A stretch of DNA of 64,000 bases from Anaeromicrobium sp. (GTDB lineage Bacteria; Bacillota; Clostridia; Peptostreptococcales; Thermotaleaceae): contig NZ_JAOART010000033.1 of the NCBI RefSeq assembly GCF_025210435.1, positions 1-64,000 on the forward strand, in the 5' to 3' direction. Within the stretch, counting starts at the first letter, position 1; each line of letters starts with the position of its first letter. Shown here one piece after another: positions 42,593-51,105 of the stretch. The notes beneath the pieces are model-generated. The model was given only the letters and a program-made list of their open reading frames with translations. It had not been told where the DNA came from and made no database searches. The position numbers were made by a program, and so were the translations under genes.

Positions 42593-43207
42593 TTGTTTAA
42601 ATATTTATTACAGGGAATTATGCTGGGGTTAGCCTATGTGGCACCTATAGGAATGCAAAATTTATATGTGATAAACACGGCTATTAGTAAAAGTAAAAAG
42701 CGTGCCTATGAAGTGGCTTTATCTACCATATTTTTTGACATATCCCTAGCTTTAGCTTGTTTTTATGGTGTGGGAATTTTAATTGATAAAAGTTTATTCA
42801 TTAAAAAAATAATATTATTGGTTGGGAGTATGGCTGTCATATACATAGGATATGGCCTTATAAAATCAGAGCCAGATTTGTCTGGCGAAATGGACTTGGA
42901 TAAACCTCTATGGCAGGTTATAAGCACTTGTTTTGTAGTTACATGGTTAAATCCACAGGCCATAATAGATGGATCATTATTACTAGGGGGATTTAGAGCT
43001 TCATTACCACCAGATAAATCTAATTTGTTTATTATGGGAGTTTGTATGGCATCTGCCCTTTGGTTTTTAGGTATAAGTACCTTTGTATCACATTTTAGCC
43101 ATTTATTTAATGAAAGGGTACTCAAAAAATTAAATATGGTATGTGGATGTATAGTCATATACTATGGTTTAAAGCTTGGGTATATGTATGTACAATCAAT
43201 CCTATAA
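42593..43207 (+). CDS. LysE-family exporter
   Basis: About 204 residues with six membrane helices. The N-terminal L-G-L-A-Y-V-A-P-I-G-M-Q-N matches the LysE/ArgO pattern, with a second motif W-L-N-P-Q-A-I-I-D near 125. AGGAGGTG lies 8 nt before the TTG at 42593; an upstream GTG at 42584 is inside that site. LysE proteins export basic amino acids. Its position right after the large RNA and its terminator suggests read-through or an independent weak promoter. It is followed after 16 bp by a family A element. Confidence 0.85.
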   Translation: MFKYLLQGIMLGLAYVAPIGMQNLYVINTAISKSKKRAYEVALSTIFFDISLALACFYGVGILIDKSLFIKKIILLVGSMAVIYIGYGLIKSEPDLSGEMDLDKPLWQVISTCFVVTWLNPQAIIDGSLLLGGFRASLPPDKSNLFIMGVCMASALWFLGISTFVSHFSHLFNERVLKKLNMVCGCIVIYYGLKLGYMYVQSIL

Positions 43208-43223
43208 GACAAGGTTTAAATTC

Positions 43224-43458
43224 TAGATTTCGTATTTATAAACTTGCTTTATGTGAGCCTACTTCAGGAAAATATATTGAAAATCTTTTCCACCCAAGTC
43301 CTTGTCACAAGCGAAAGTGTGAATCTTCGTAGATAGGTTCATGAGTCATGTTGGAGTAGCATAAGATGTTGTGACGTTCCTCAATTCCAAAAATTTTCAA
43401 TATATTTTCCCTTGTAGGCAAGTTACTGTATAAAGAAAACTTAGTATTACGAAATCTA
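43224..43458 (+). repeat. Family A miniature inverted-repeat element, full copy A1
   Basis: 235 bp with terminal inverted repeats TAGATTTCGTA / TACGAAATCTA. Subterminal parts also mirror each other (GAAAATATATTGAAAAT left; ATTTTCAATATATTTTC right; CTTGTCACAAG against TTGTGACG), so the whole can fold into a hairpin. No reading frame. It lies 17 bp after the lysE-type stop. Confidence 0.9.
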
Positions 43459-43472
43459 TAAATATAAAAATA

Positions 43473-43501
43473 TTGAATAAATTTTTATCATATGTTATAA
43501 T
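43473..43501 (+). promoter_or_regulatory. Promoter of the glycine riboswitch and symporter
   Basis: TTGAAT (43473-43478), 17-bp spacer, TATAAT (43496-43501), directly after family A copy A1. Confidence 0.7.
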
Positions 43502-43532
43502 TTGGGTGCTGGTAAAATTGAATAATATCGGA

Positions 43533-43695
43533 TGATGATAGTGGGAGAAGGCTTATGCCGCCGAAGAAGTGAAACTTTCAGGTGTTTTTTTAAAACGGGA
43601 CCATTATCGGACGAGTCTCTGGAGAGCCTCTATTAAGAGCACCGAAGGAGCAAGCCCATTTTGTGGGTGAATCTCTCAGGTAAAAGGACAGAGTA
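43533..43695 (+). ncRNA. Tandem glycine riboswitch
   Basis: Aptamer 1 (about 43533-43610) reads GGGAGAAG, GCCGCCGAAG, AACTTTCAGGT, GGGACCATTATC. Aptamer 2 (about 43613-43695) reads GTCTCTGGAGAG, GCACCGAAGGAGCAAG, AATCTCTCAGGTAAAAGGAC. These are the conserved cores of the two-aptamer glycine riboswitch. It is followed by a terminator hairpin at 43750 and the symporter gene, so glycine probably switches termination on or off for an amino-acid:sodium symporter. Confidence 0.93.
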
Positions 43696-43749
43696 AAAGC
43701 AGACTGCTAATATATAAGGATATAGACTGCTAGTTACTTCGTATTAAAG

Positions 43750-43782
43750 AGGCCAAATCATGTGATTTGGCCTTTATTATTT
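43750..43782 (+). terminator. Riboswitch-controlled terminator
   Basis: AGGCCAAATC / GATTTGGCCT stem with a 4-nt loop and a T-rich tail, 55 nt past aptamer 2, as expected of the expression platform. Confidence 0.85.
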
Positions 43783-43919
43783 AATGAAAAAAGATTCATT
43801 ATACTTGACACAATATTACCTGACTAAGGTAAAAAATTGAATAAACTCTTTCTCCTTATGACATATATTTACTTTATCAGCATAAAACCAAAATATAATA
43901 TATGTGGGGGTATGAGCCA

Positions 43920-45296
43920 ATGGAGAAATTGACAGAAATTTTAAACCAGGTGGACTCCTTTGTATGGGGACTACCTTTATTAATTTTATTAGTAGCTACA
44001 GGAATGTATTTAACTTTTAAATTAGGATTTATTCAAATACTAAAACTTCCCTTAGCTATTAAGTACCTGTTTAGTAAAGAGAAGAGTAATGATGAAACAC
44101 AAGGTGATATTTCTAGTTTTGCAGCCCTGTGTACTGCCTTAGCAGCAACTATAGGAACAGGAAATATTGTAGGGGTTGCCACTGCCATAAAGGTTGGTGG
44201 ACCAGGGGCATTATTTTGGATGTGGATAGCAGCATTCTTTGGTATGGCCACTAAGTATGCAGAAGGTTTACTCGCTGTTAAATATAGAACTATAGATATT
44301 AATGGGGAAATATCTGGTGGTCCTATGTATTATATTGAAAATGGATTGGGAAAGGAATATAGATGGCTTGGAAAAATTTTTGCATTGTTTGGAGTAGGAG
44401 TAGCCTTCTTTGGAATAGGAACCTTTCCACAGGTCAATGCAATTACTAATGCAGCAAATTTAGCTTTTAATATACCAATCATAGTAACTTCCATAATACT
44501 TACCATATTAGTTGCAGCAGTTACTTTAGGTGGTATAAAGAGTATATCTAAAATATCAGAAATGATAGTACCTTTTATGGCTTTATTTTATATATTAGGA
44601 TCTTTATCCATAATTTTCATGAATATACATGCATTGCCTCAAACCATAGTAATTATCATAAATAGTGCCTTTTCTGGAAAGGCTGCCACTGGCGGATTTG
44701 TTGGAGCTACCCTAATGATGGCCATTAGAAATGGTATAGCAAGGGGTGTATTCTCAAATGAATCTGGACTTGGAAGTGCACCTATTGCAGCAGCTGCTGC
44801 TAAAACTAATTCTTGTGTAAGACAAGGGTTAGTATCTATGACAGGAACTTTTTTTGATACTATAATAGTATGTACCATGACTGGTATAGTATTAATTATG
44901 ACTGGTGCTTGGAGTAGTGAACATGCAGGAGCGGCCATGACAAATTATGCTTTTTCAATTGGTATGCCCATGTTTGGAAAATGGATAGTAACTATAGGTC
45001 TTGTATTTTTCGCATTTACTACCATATTAGGATGGAATTATTATGGAGAAAGATGTACAGAATACTTAATTGGAGTAAAAGGAATTAAACCTTTTAAATA
45101 TACATATATATTATTAGTTGGGTGTGGAGCCTTTTTAAAGTTAGATATGATATGGGTTTTAGCTGATATTGTAAATGGACTTATGGCCATACCAAACCTA
45201 ATAGCATTAATATTACTTAGTAAAGTAATATCGTCAGAAACTAAAAAGTATTTTAATTCATTAGAAAAGGAAAAAAATAAAAAAATTGCTGGTTAA
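43920..45296 (+). CDS. agcS: Sodium:alanine/glycine symporter (AGCS family)
   Basis: About 458 residues with ten to eleven membrane helices. Family signatures are G-T-G-N-I-V-G-V-A-T-A-I near 75, P-G-A-L-F-W-M-W near 90, G-G-P-M-Y-Y-I near 125, and E-S-G-L-G-S-A-P-I-A-A-A-A-A near 275. The start at 43920 is taken with GGGGGT upstream; an earlier ATG is possible. The glycine riboswitch upstream supports glycine as a substrate. Confidence 0.93.
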   Translation: MEKLTEILNQVDSFVWGLPLLILLVATGMYLTFKLGFIQILKLPLAIKYLFSKEKSNDETQGDISSFAALCTALAATIGTGNIVGVATAIKVGGPGALFWMWIAAFFGMATKYAEGLLAVKYRTIDINGEISGGPMYYIENGLGKEYRWLGKIFALFGVGVAFFGIGTFPQVNAITNAANLAFNIPIIVTSIILTILVAAVTLGGIKSISKISEMIVPFMALFYILGSLSIIFMNIHALPQTIVIIINSAFSGKAATGGFVGATLMMAIRNGIARGVFSNESGLGSAPIAAAAAKTNSCVRQGLVSMTGTFFDTIIVCTMTGIVLIMTGAWSSEHAGAAMTNYAFSIGMPMFGKWIVTIGLVFFAFTTILGWNYYGERCTEYLIGVKGIKPFKYTYILLVGCGAFLKLDMIWVLADIVNGLMAIPNLIALILLSKVISSETKKYFNSLEKEKNKKIAG

Positions 45297-45299
45297 TAC

Positions 45300-45327
45300 A
45301 AAGGGCCTAGGTTGAGGGCCCTTTTGA
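45300..45327 (+). terminator. Terminator after agcS
   Basis: AAAGGGCC / GGCCCTTT stem with a 9-nt loop and TTTT. Confidence 0.8.
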
Positions 45328-45429
45328 AATAAAAAAAACAATTGATAGAATTATCGAAATAAAAAGGAAATTCTGACAATTTATAGAATATATATAGTGA
45401 CAAAAATTTATGATAAGGGGAAATGTAAG

Positions 45430-45675
45430 ATGGCGAAACTTTATTATTGTCCTGAATGTAGAAAAATTCATAAGGATGAAGCGAAATGCACTTCTTGTAG
45501 TTGTGAATTTGTAAAACCATTAAAAACAAATGCTCCAGTTAATGTTATTGGTACTAAGCAAAAGGGAAGAGTTTTTAAGATCAAAGATGATGAAGTAAGC
45601 TTATTAGTAATGACCCAAGGAAATGAAAAATTAATTAAAAAGTATAAATATGATGAAATTCAAAAGGTCATGTAA
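45430..45675 (+). CDS. Small zinc-ribbon protein
   Basis: 81 residues; AAGGGG is upstream of the ATG. C-P-E-C and C-T-S-C-S-C near residues 8 and 24 make a likely zinc ribbon. The C-terminal part (about 45-80) looks like a small beta barrel (G-R-V-F-K-I-K-D-D-E-V-S-L-L-V-M). Unknown family; could bind nucleic acid or protein. It is followed by a terminator. Confidence 0.65.
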   Translation: MAKLYYCPECRKIHKDEAKCTSCSCEFVKPLKTNAPVNVIGTKQKGRVFKIKDDEVSLLVMTQGNEKLIKKYKYDEIQKVM

Positions 45676-45685
45676 TATGAAAATA

Positions 45686-45716
45686 AAGAGGGTTTTAAAT
45701 ACCCTCTTATTTTTGT
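45686..45716 (+). terminator. Terminator after the zinc-ribbon gene
   Basis: AAGAGGGT / ACCCTCTT stem, 7-nt loop, ATTTTTG tail. Confidence 0.85.
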
Positions 45717-45726
45717 GAACATATTA

Positions 45727-45811
45727 TAGATTTCGTATTTATAAACTTGCTTTATGTGTGCCTATTTCAGGAAAATTACTATATAAAGAAAGCTTAGTAT
45801 TACGAAATCTA
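45727..45811 (+). repeat. Family A element, internally deleted copy A2
   Basis: 85 bp with both intact ends (TAGATTTCGTA and TACGAAATCTA) but the middle 150 bp missing. It is separated from family B copy B2 by one base. Confidence 0.85.
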
Positions 45812-45812
45812 T

Positions 45813-45970
45813 AGGCATATTCAAAAAATAAATTAGTCATTTCACTGGTTATTTGAATTATTTTCTTCCTTATGGAATCGCTTACATATGTTTAATATGC
45901 TCGCTTACCATGCCTCGAAAATAATCCAAATCCCTCAGAGAACTGACTAGTTTATTTCTTTCATATGCCT
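45813..45970. repeat. Family B element, copy B2
   Basis: 158 bp beginning AGGCATATTC and ending TCATATGCCT, with AAATAAATTAGTCA / TGACTAGTTTATTT inside the ends. Its last base is also the last base of the ilvE stop codon (minus strand). Confidence 0.9.
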
Positions 45971-46998
45971 TATTTAACTTCGTATATCCAACCTTCTGGA
46001 GCTTTAACATCACCAAATTGGATTCCATATAAAGTATCATAAAGTTTTTTAGTTACAGGGCCTACTTCAGTTTCACTGTGAAATACGTGTAGTTTTCCCT
46101 TATACTCTATTCCTCCGATTGGAGTGATAACAGCTGCCGTTCCACAAGCACCAGCTTCTTTAAATTCCTCTAGTTTATCCACATATACATCTCTTTCTTG
46201 TACTTTTAGCCCTAAATATTCCTTGGCAACATGCATCAACGAATATCTAGTTATACTTGGTAAGATAGAAGGTGAATTTGGTGTTATAAACTCATCATTC
46301 TTAGTAATACCAAAGAAGTTAGCCGCTCCAACTTCTTCAATTTTAGTTTGAGTCTGAGCATCTAAGTATATACAATCTGCAAAACCCTTTTTAACAGCAT
46401 CTTCGTGGGCTAATAAACTTGCTGCATAGTTTCCACCAACTTTTACATCACCAGTACCATGAGGTGCAGCCCTATCATATTCTTCAGTTATCATGAAGTT
46501 TACTGGAGTCATACCACCTTTAAAATAAGCACCAACTGGACAACAGAATACACAGAATATGTACTCAGGAGCAGGTTTAACTCCTAAATTATGTCCAACG
46601 CCTATTAAAAATGGTCTAAGGTATAAGGTAGCTCCTGTACCATATGGGGGTACAAAATGCTCATTAGCTTTAACTACTTGCATACATGCATCTATGAATT
46701 TTTCTACTGGCATTTCGGGCATAAGTAGGCGAGATGCACTTTTATTAAAACGTTTTGCATTTTCATCTGGTCTAAATAGTTGAATAGTACCATCTTTTCT
46801 TCTGTAGGCTTTTAACCCCTCAAAACATTGTTGTCCATAATGTAATCCAGTAGAGGATTCACTCATAGTAAGCATATTATCTTCACTTAGTTTTCCGTCA
46901 TCCCATTTTCCATCTTTCCAAATAGATATATAACGAAAATCTGTTTTCGTATATCCAAAACCGAGATTTTTCCAATCGATATTTGCATCCTTTTGCAT
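45970..46998 (-). CDS. ilvE: Branched-chain amino acid aminotransferase
   Basis: 342 residues, the longer BCAT form. [15 protein letters not shown] near residue 50, L-Y-L-R-P-F, the PLP lysine in [11 protein letters not shown] and E-V-G-A-A-N-F-F are all present, with G-T-A-A-V-I-T-P-I near the end. It interconverts Leu, Ile and Val with their 2-oxoacids. GGGGGGAT precedes the ATG. The gene stands alone. It may also supply 2-oxoacids to the oxidoreductase at 21.7-24.2 kb. Confidence 0.95.
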   Translation of the reverse strand: MQKDANIDWKNLGFGYTKTDFRYISIWKDGKWDDGKLSEDNMLTMSESSTGLHYGQQCFEGLKAYRRKDGTIQLFRPDENAKRFNKSASRLLMPEMPVEKFIDACMQVVKANEHFVPPYGTGATLYLRPFLIGVGHNLGVKPAPEYIFCVFCCPVGAYFKGGMTPVNFMITEEYDRAAPHGTGDVKVGGNYAASLLAHEDAVKKGFADCIYLDAQTQTKIEEVGAANFFGITKNDEFITPNSPSILPSITRYSLMHVAKEYLGLKVQERDVYVDKLEEFKEAGACGTAAVITPIGGIEYKGKLHVFHSETEVGPVTKKLYDTLYGIQFGDVKAPEGWIYEVK

Positions 46999-47280
46999 AA
47001 TATCCCCCCTATAGTAAATTTTTTTGAAATTTAATAGTTAGATTATAATAATATGTTAAGTATTAATAATCTAAACTGGCACAAATGTAATTTCTAGCCA
47101 TGTTATTATATATTATAACAGATAGGGATTTAATAACATAGGTCATATCCCAACAATATGACTGAAAATTTTCATATGTATAAAAATAATGACAATTCAT
47201 TGGGGATGAAAGACTCTATTCATAAGAATAGTGTAACCATAAATGGATAAAAAAATTAAATAATAAAAATAGTTAACATA
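46999..47280. other. Intergenic region upstream of ilvE
   Basis: AT-rich spacer carrying the ilvE ribosome binding site at its left end. No T-box, riboswitch or repeat was recognised. Confidence 0.3.
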
Positions 47281-47321
47281 AAAAATGGCATTTAGATAAA
47301 ATTTCTAAACGCCTTTTTTTA
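47281..47321. terminator. Terminator of the CAP-domain gene
   Basis: On the minus strand GGC-G-TTTAGA / TCTAAA-T-GCC with an ATTTTTT tail; T7 also on the plus side. Confidence 0.75.
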
Positions 47322-47344
47322 TGATTTTACGAAAATTTAAATTT

Positions 47345-48250
47345 TTATTTAGGTTTACTAATGAACATCTGTGTGAACATATTTCCATATTGTCCACCTT
47401 TTCTAATTCCTATTCCAATATGAGTAAAATCTGGACTCAATATATTTTTTCTGTGACCTGGAGAATTCATTAGAGTATCATGAGCACCCTTTACGCTTTG
47501 ATTACCAGCAATATTTTCTCCTGCCTTAACATAATTTATGCCAAATTTTTTCATCATGTCAAAGGGACTACCATAGGTTGGTGAATTATGGCTAAAGTAA
47601 TTGTTATCTATCATATCTTGAGATTTAGTCCTAGCCACTTTGGTTAACTCCATATCTACTTTTAAGGCTGGTAAATTGTTTTGAGCTCTAGCTTGATTAA
47701 CTAAATCCACCATTTCCTTTTCTTGAGCAGTTAATGAGTTGGAATTTGTATCTGTAGTTGGTTGTGTTGTATTATTATTGTTTGTAGCATTTGTACCAGT
47801 ATTTCCTGATGTTCCACCTGTTCCATTGGCAGTTCCATTACCTGTTCCATAATTTGGTATATTTCCTGGTGTAGTGCCTGGAGTAGTTGGCTTAGTTCCG
47901 GGAGCAGGAGCTTTACCTCTATCCATACTATCTGGCACGATTGGTTTACATTGTCCCTTAGGAACAAAACCAATCCTATTGTCAGGAAGTTTTACAGCAT
48001 ACCAGTCACCAACTTGATTTATTACATCAAATGTCTTGTTTTTATCTGATGCTTGAAGGACTGGTGCATCTGGTGAACAACCTGTTCTTACGTTACAATT
48101 ATCAGCAGTAATTTTTATCTTTTTTATGTCTCCAGCTTTTGAAACAGAAGATGCTACTCCCTTTACAGGTTTTTGAGCAGGATTTTGAGTACAGGAAACT
48201 CCAATGATTAATGATAAGACTAAACCAAAAATAAAGAGCATCCTTTTCAT
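47345..48250 (-). CDS. CAP/SCP-domain secreted protein with SH3-like domain
   Basis: 301 residues. A signal segment (about 3-19) ends in G-V-S-C, a near-lipobox. An SH3b-like domain (about 45-102, with N-V-R-T-G and D-W-Y-A-V-K) is followed by a 70-residue linker rich in Thr, Gly, Asn and Pro. The CAP domain (about 175-300) shows V-D-L-V-N-Q-A-R, S-H-N-S-P, G-E-N-I-A-G and N-S-P-G-H-R-K-N-I-L. Such YkwD-like proteins act at the wall or in the spore coat; no enzymatic role is established. Confidence 0.88.
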   Translation of the reverse strand: MKRMLFIFGLVLSLIIGVSCTQNPAQKPVKGVASSVSKAGDIKKIKITADNCNVRTGCSPDAPVLQASDKNKTFDVINQVGDWYAVKLPDNRIGFVPKGQCKPIVPDSMDRGKAPAPGTKPTTPGTTPGNIPNYGTGNGTANGTGGTSGNTGTNATNNNNTTQPTTDTNSNSLTAQEKEMVDLVNQARAQNNLPALKVDMELTKVARTKSQDMIDNNYFSHNSPTYGSPFDMMKKFGINYVKAGENIAGNQSVKGAHDTLMNSPGHRKNILSPDFTHIGIGIRKGGQYGNMFTQMFISKPK

Positions 48251-48592
48251 GAGAATCCCTCCTTAGATTTTTAAATTTTTGAATACCTATAAAGATAGTA
48301 TTAGAAAATATATTATTTTTTATTATATAAGTTGCAGTTAGAAGAAAATTCAAAAATAAAGAAAATTATACATTTTTTATTTTCAAGGCTATGAGCCAAA
48401 AATATTAAAATTCCTTCCATGTATTTATTTCCAGTTTATTAAAAAAATTCTCTAAGACCGTTTAGAAAATAGTAAAAATATGATATCATATATCTGTGTG
48501 AATTTTTATTAAGGAAATAAGGCATTGTTCAAACTTTCTTAATATTTATATGTTAGTATGCTAAAGAATGATTCTTTGATTGGAAGAGGCTG
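48251..48592. other. Divergent intergenic region
   Basis: Separates the leftward CAP gene and the rightward M23 gene. It is AT-rich and must hold two promoters; AAGGAGGG of the CAP gene is at 48256-48263. No operator or repeat was seen. Confidence 0.3.
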
Positions 48593-49939
48593 ATGAGAGT
48601 GGATTTGAAAAAAATAATAAATGAAAATAAAAAAGTATCTATAGGGATAAGTATCTTTGTACTAATGATAATTTCATATACTCTATTTGCTAATAGTGCA
48701 TATGAAGTTAAGGTAAATGGCAAGGTAGTAGGTATAGTAAAAAATAAAGTTCTATTAGAAGATGAATTAAATAAAATGAAAAAGCAGGTAGAAGAAAAAG
48801 TTGGAATTAAAATTGTAGACAATAATAAACTAGAATTTGAAAAAATAAATGCCTCAAAGGATCAATTAACATCTGAGAAAGATATGATTAGCATATTATC
48901 AAACTTACTAAATTATGATGTGGAAGGTTTTGCCATAAATATAGATGGGGAAGAAGTTGTAGTACTAAAGGATGAGGAAACGGCTCAAGACGTATTAGAA
49001 GAAGTTAAAAAATCATATATGATAGAAGGTAGCAAAATAAAGGAAGCTACTTTTAAGGAAAATGTGAAGGTTGAAAAAATTAAGGTTCCTGTAAACGGGT
49101 TAAAAGAAGATCATGAAGCTGTAGAGTACATATTAACAGGTGGAATAGAAGAAAAGATATACAAAGTTCAAAAGGGAGACACGGCTTGGGATATAGCTAT
49201 TAAATTGGATATGCCCCTAGAAGAAATAGAAAAGGCAAATGAAGATGTAAATATAGAAAGATTAAAAATAGGACAAGAAATAAAGCTTAATGTGCCAAAA
49301 ACCTATGTTCATGTGAAAACTATAGAATTAGTATCATATGAAGAAGACATAGATTATAATATAGAATATGAAAAATCTAGTGCTCTATATGAGGGAGACA
49401 AAAAAATAAAAAAAGAAGGTATAAAAGGAAAGAAACAAATAGAAGCAGAAGTAACAAGTTTTAATGGAAAAGAAGAAAGTAGAACCCTATTAAAAGAAAG
49501 TGTAATATCTAAGCCAGAAAAAATGATTGTCATAACGGGTACTAAGAAAAGAGTGTTTAATGTGGCCTCTGGCAATTTATATAATCCTACAAGGGGAACT
49601 ATGACCTCTAGATTTGGTACTAGGTGGGGAAGAAGACATACGGGTATAGATATAGCAAGTAAAATAGGAACCCCTATTAAAGCTGCTCAAGGAGGAAAGG
49701 TAGTATTCTCCGGGTGGAAGGGTAATTATGGAAAATTAGTTATGCTAGACCATGGTAATGGATACAAAACCTATTATGGTCATTGTAGTTCTTTACTTGT
49801 TAAAAAGGGAGACATTGTAAAAAGGGGACAATTAATTGCTAAAGTGGGTAATACGGGAAGATCCACAGGACCCCATGTTCATTTTGAAGTGAGAAAAAAT
49901 AATGTACCATTAAATCCACTTAAATATGTTAAGTATTAA
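48593..49939 (+). CDS. M23 endopeptidase with LysM and G5 domains
   Basis: 448 residues. One N-terminal membrane helix (about 15-33), a 150-residue region of unknown fold, a LysM domain (about 188-235, Y-K-V-Q-K-G-D-T-A-W-D-I-A), a G5 domain (about 240-320) and a C-terminal M23 peptidase (about 330-445) with zinc motif H-T-G-I-D-I and H-V-H-F. The domain order matches clostridial proteins that cut peptidoglycan cross-bridges at division or sporulation. GGAAGAGG precedes the ATG. Monocistronic. Confidence 0.93.
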   Translation: MRVDLKKIINENKKVSIGISIFVLMIISYTLFANSAYEVKVNGKVVGIVKNKVLLEDELNKMKKQVEEKVGIKIVDNNKLEFEKINASKDQLTSEKDMISILSNLLNYDVEGFAINIDGEEVVVLKDEETAQDVLEEVKKSYMIEGSKIKEATFKENVKVEKIKVPVNGLKEDHEAVEYILTGGIEEKIYKVQKGDTAWDIAIKLDMPLEEIEKANEDVNIERLKIGQEIKLNVPKTYVHVKTIELVSYEEDIDYNIEYEKSSALYEGDKKIKKEGIKGKKQIEAEVTSFNGKEESRTLLKESVISKPEKMIVITGTKKRVFNVASGNLYNPTRGTMTSRFGTRWGRRHTGIDIASKIGTPIKAAQGGKVVFSGWKGNYGKLVMLDHGNGYKTYYGHCSSLLVKKGDIVKRGQLIAKVGNTGRSTGPHVHFEVRKNNVPLNPLKYVKY

Positions 49940-49971
49940 AGTTATGGGATATATCCTATAACTTTTTTTTA
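49938..49971 (+). terminator. Terminator after the M23 gene
   Basis: AAAGTTAT-G-GGATA / TCC-T-ATAACTTT with T8, starting on the stop codon. Confidence 0.85.
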
Positions 49972-50125
49972 CGCTATAAAGTATACAGTATATTCAGAAA
50001 AAATATTCAAGGTAAATATTGTATAAATTCAAAAAATAGTGTATTATTTAATTAAGGATAGTATGTTAAATAAAATACAAAGTCAAACAAAAAAATATAC
50101 ATATACATCAAGGGGGGCAACAAAA

Positions 50126-50875
50126 ATGATTAAAAAAGCAAAAATAAAAGAGAATACTATAACTGTTTTAATAGCTTCAACTATTAAAAATGTAGAATTT
50201 GAAACTAATGTTAAGTTTGAAAAAGAATATGTGGATGAAATAAGTTTTTGTTGTGAAAAGTTTACCAATCTTAATGGCGAAGCAATTAAAAAATATACTA
50301 AGCATTTTAAGTGTAAAATCCCACATAATAAGGAAAGGGATGAGAACAATAAATATGTACCTTTAAGAATGGTACTAGGAAACATGGCAAATGCTTTATA
50401 TCAATATAAACTAGAAGAAGAAAATGTTCATATAAAATTCATATGTGATACTAATGGCGCATATCATAGTTTGAAGCGCTGCATACAAGCTTTAACTAGG
50501 GACACACAAGAAGGAGCTTATATATTAGAACATTTAAAAGAATTTAAGAATAAGGAAGAAGTACTAATAATAGATAAGGAATTGAAAAAGGAAGGAAAGG
50601 ATTATAATAAAATCTTTAATATTAATTTAGAGGAATCTACAGAGGATAAACAAGTTAAGTTAAAAGAGATATTAGTCCAAATGAGAAATCTAGTGGAATC
50701 TTTAAAGAAGGATTGTTACCAAGTATGCAATTTAGATGACCTATTAGGGGCTTTAGAAGAAATAGGGGAAGCCTTAGTAGACGGTAATAGGGGAGCTGTA
50801 GTATTAATAGATGATGAGAAAAAGAAAGAGACAGTGGAAAAATTAAAAAATATAATGAGCTTGTTAGGAGCTTAG
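50126..50875 (+). CDS. Hypothetical protein with RNase H-like or DNA-binding look
   Basis: About 249 residues; the ATG has AGGGGGG 8 nt upstream, so the longer frame is rejected. The middle part reads V-H-I-K-F-I-C-D-T-N-G-A-Y-H-S-L-K-R-C-I-Q-A-L-T. The first 100 residues hold five Cys/Lys-rich strands, and the last 60 residues are helical. No signal peptide or membrane helix. I do not recognise a family, and the function is unknown. Confidence 0.6.
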   Translation: MIKKAKIKENTITVLIASTIKNVEFETNVKFEKEYVDEISFCCEKFTNLNGEAIKKYTKHFKCKIPHNKERDENNKYVPLRMVLGNMANALYQYKLEEENVHIKFICDTNGAYHSLKRCIQALTRDTQEGAYILEHLKEFKNKEEVLIIDKELKKEGKDYNKIFNINLEESTEDKQVKLKEILVQMRNLVESLKKDCYQVCNLDDLLGALEEIGEALVDGNRGAVVLIDDEKKKETVEKLKNIMSLLGA

Positions 50876-50910
50876 ATGGTAAAGGGGTGTTTCTTAGGAA
50901 ACATCCCTTT

Positions 50911-51005
50911 ATTAATTCTAAACTTGCTTTAAGTGAGCCTACTTCAATATATCTTTCCTTGTAGGCAAGTTACTGTATAAAGAAAGCTTAGGGTTAATAA
51001 ATCTA
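50911..51005 (+). repeat. Family A element, internally deleted copy A3
   Basis: About 95 bp: TAAACTTGCTTTAAGTGAGCCT, then directly CCTTGTAGGCAAGTTACTG and the right end. The outer ends are degraded (AATAAATCTA). It lies 36 bp after a stop codon. Confidence 0.75.
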
Positions 51006-51105
51006 TATTATTTAATCTCATTGAAAAATATGTAAGAAAAAAGAGGAAATTGACAGAAAATACATAATATTTAATATAGGATTACTACAAATGGAGGTCA
51101 TTGTT

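Noticed and set aside
43141..43332. 63-codon frame over the end of the LysE-type gene and element A1
   Set aside because: It shadows a real gene and then runs into a repeat whose other copies do not keep the frame.
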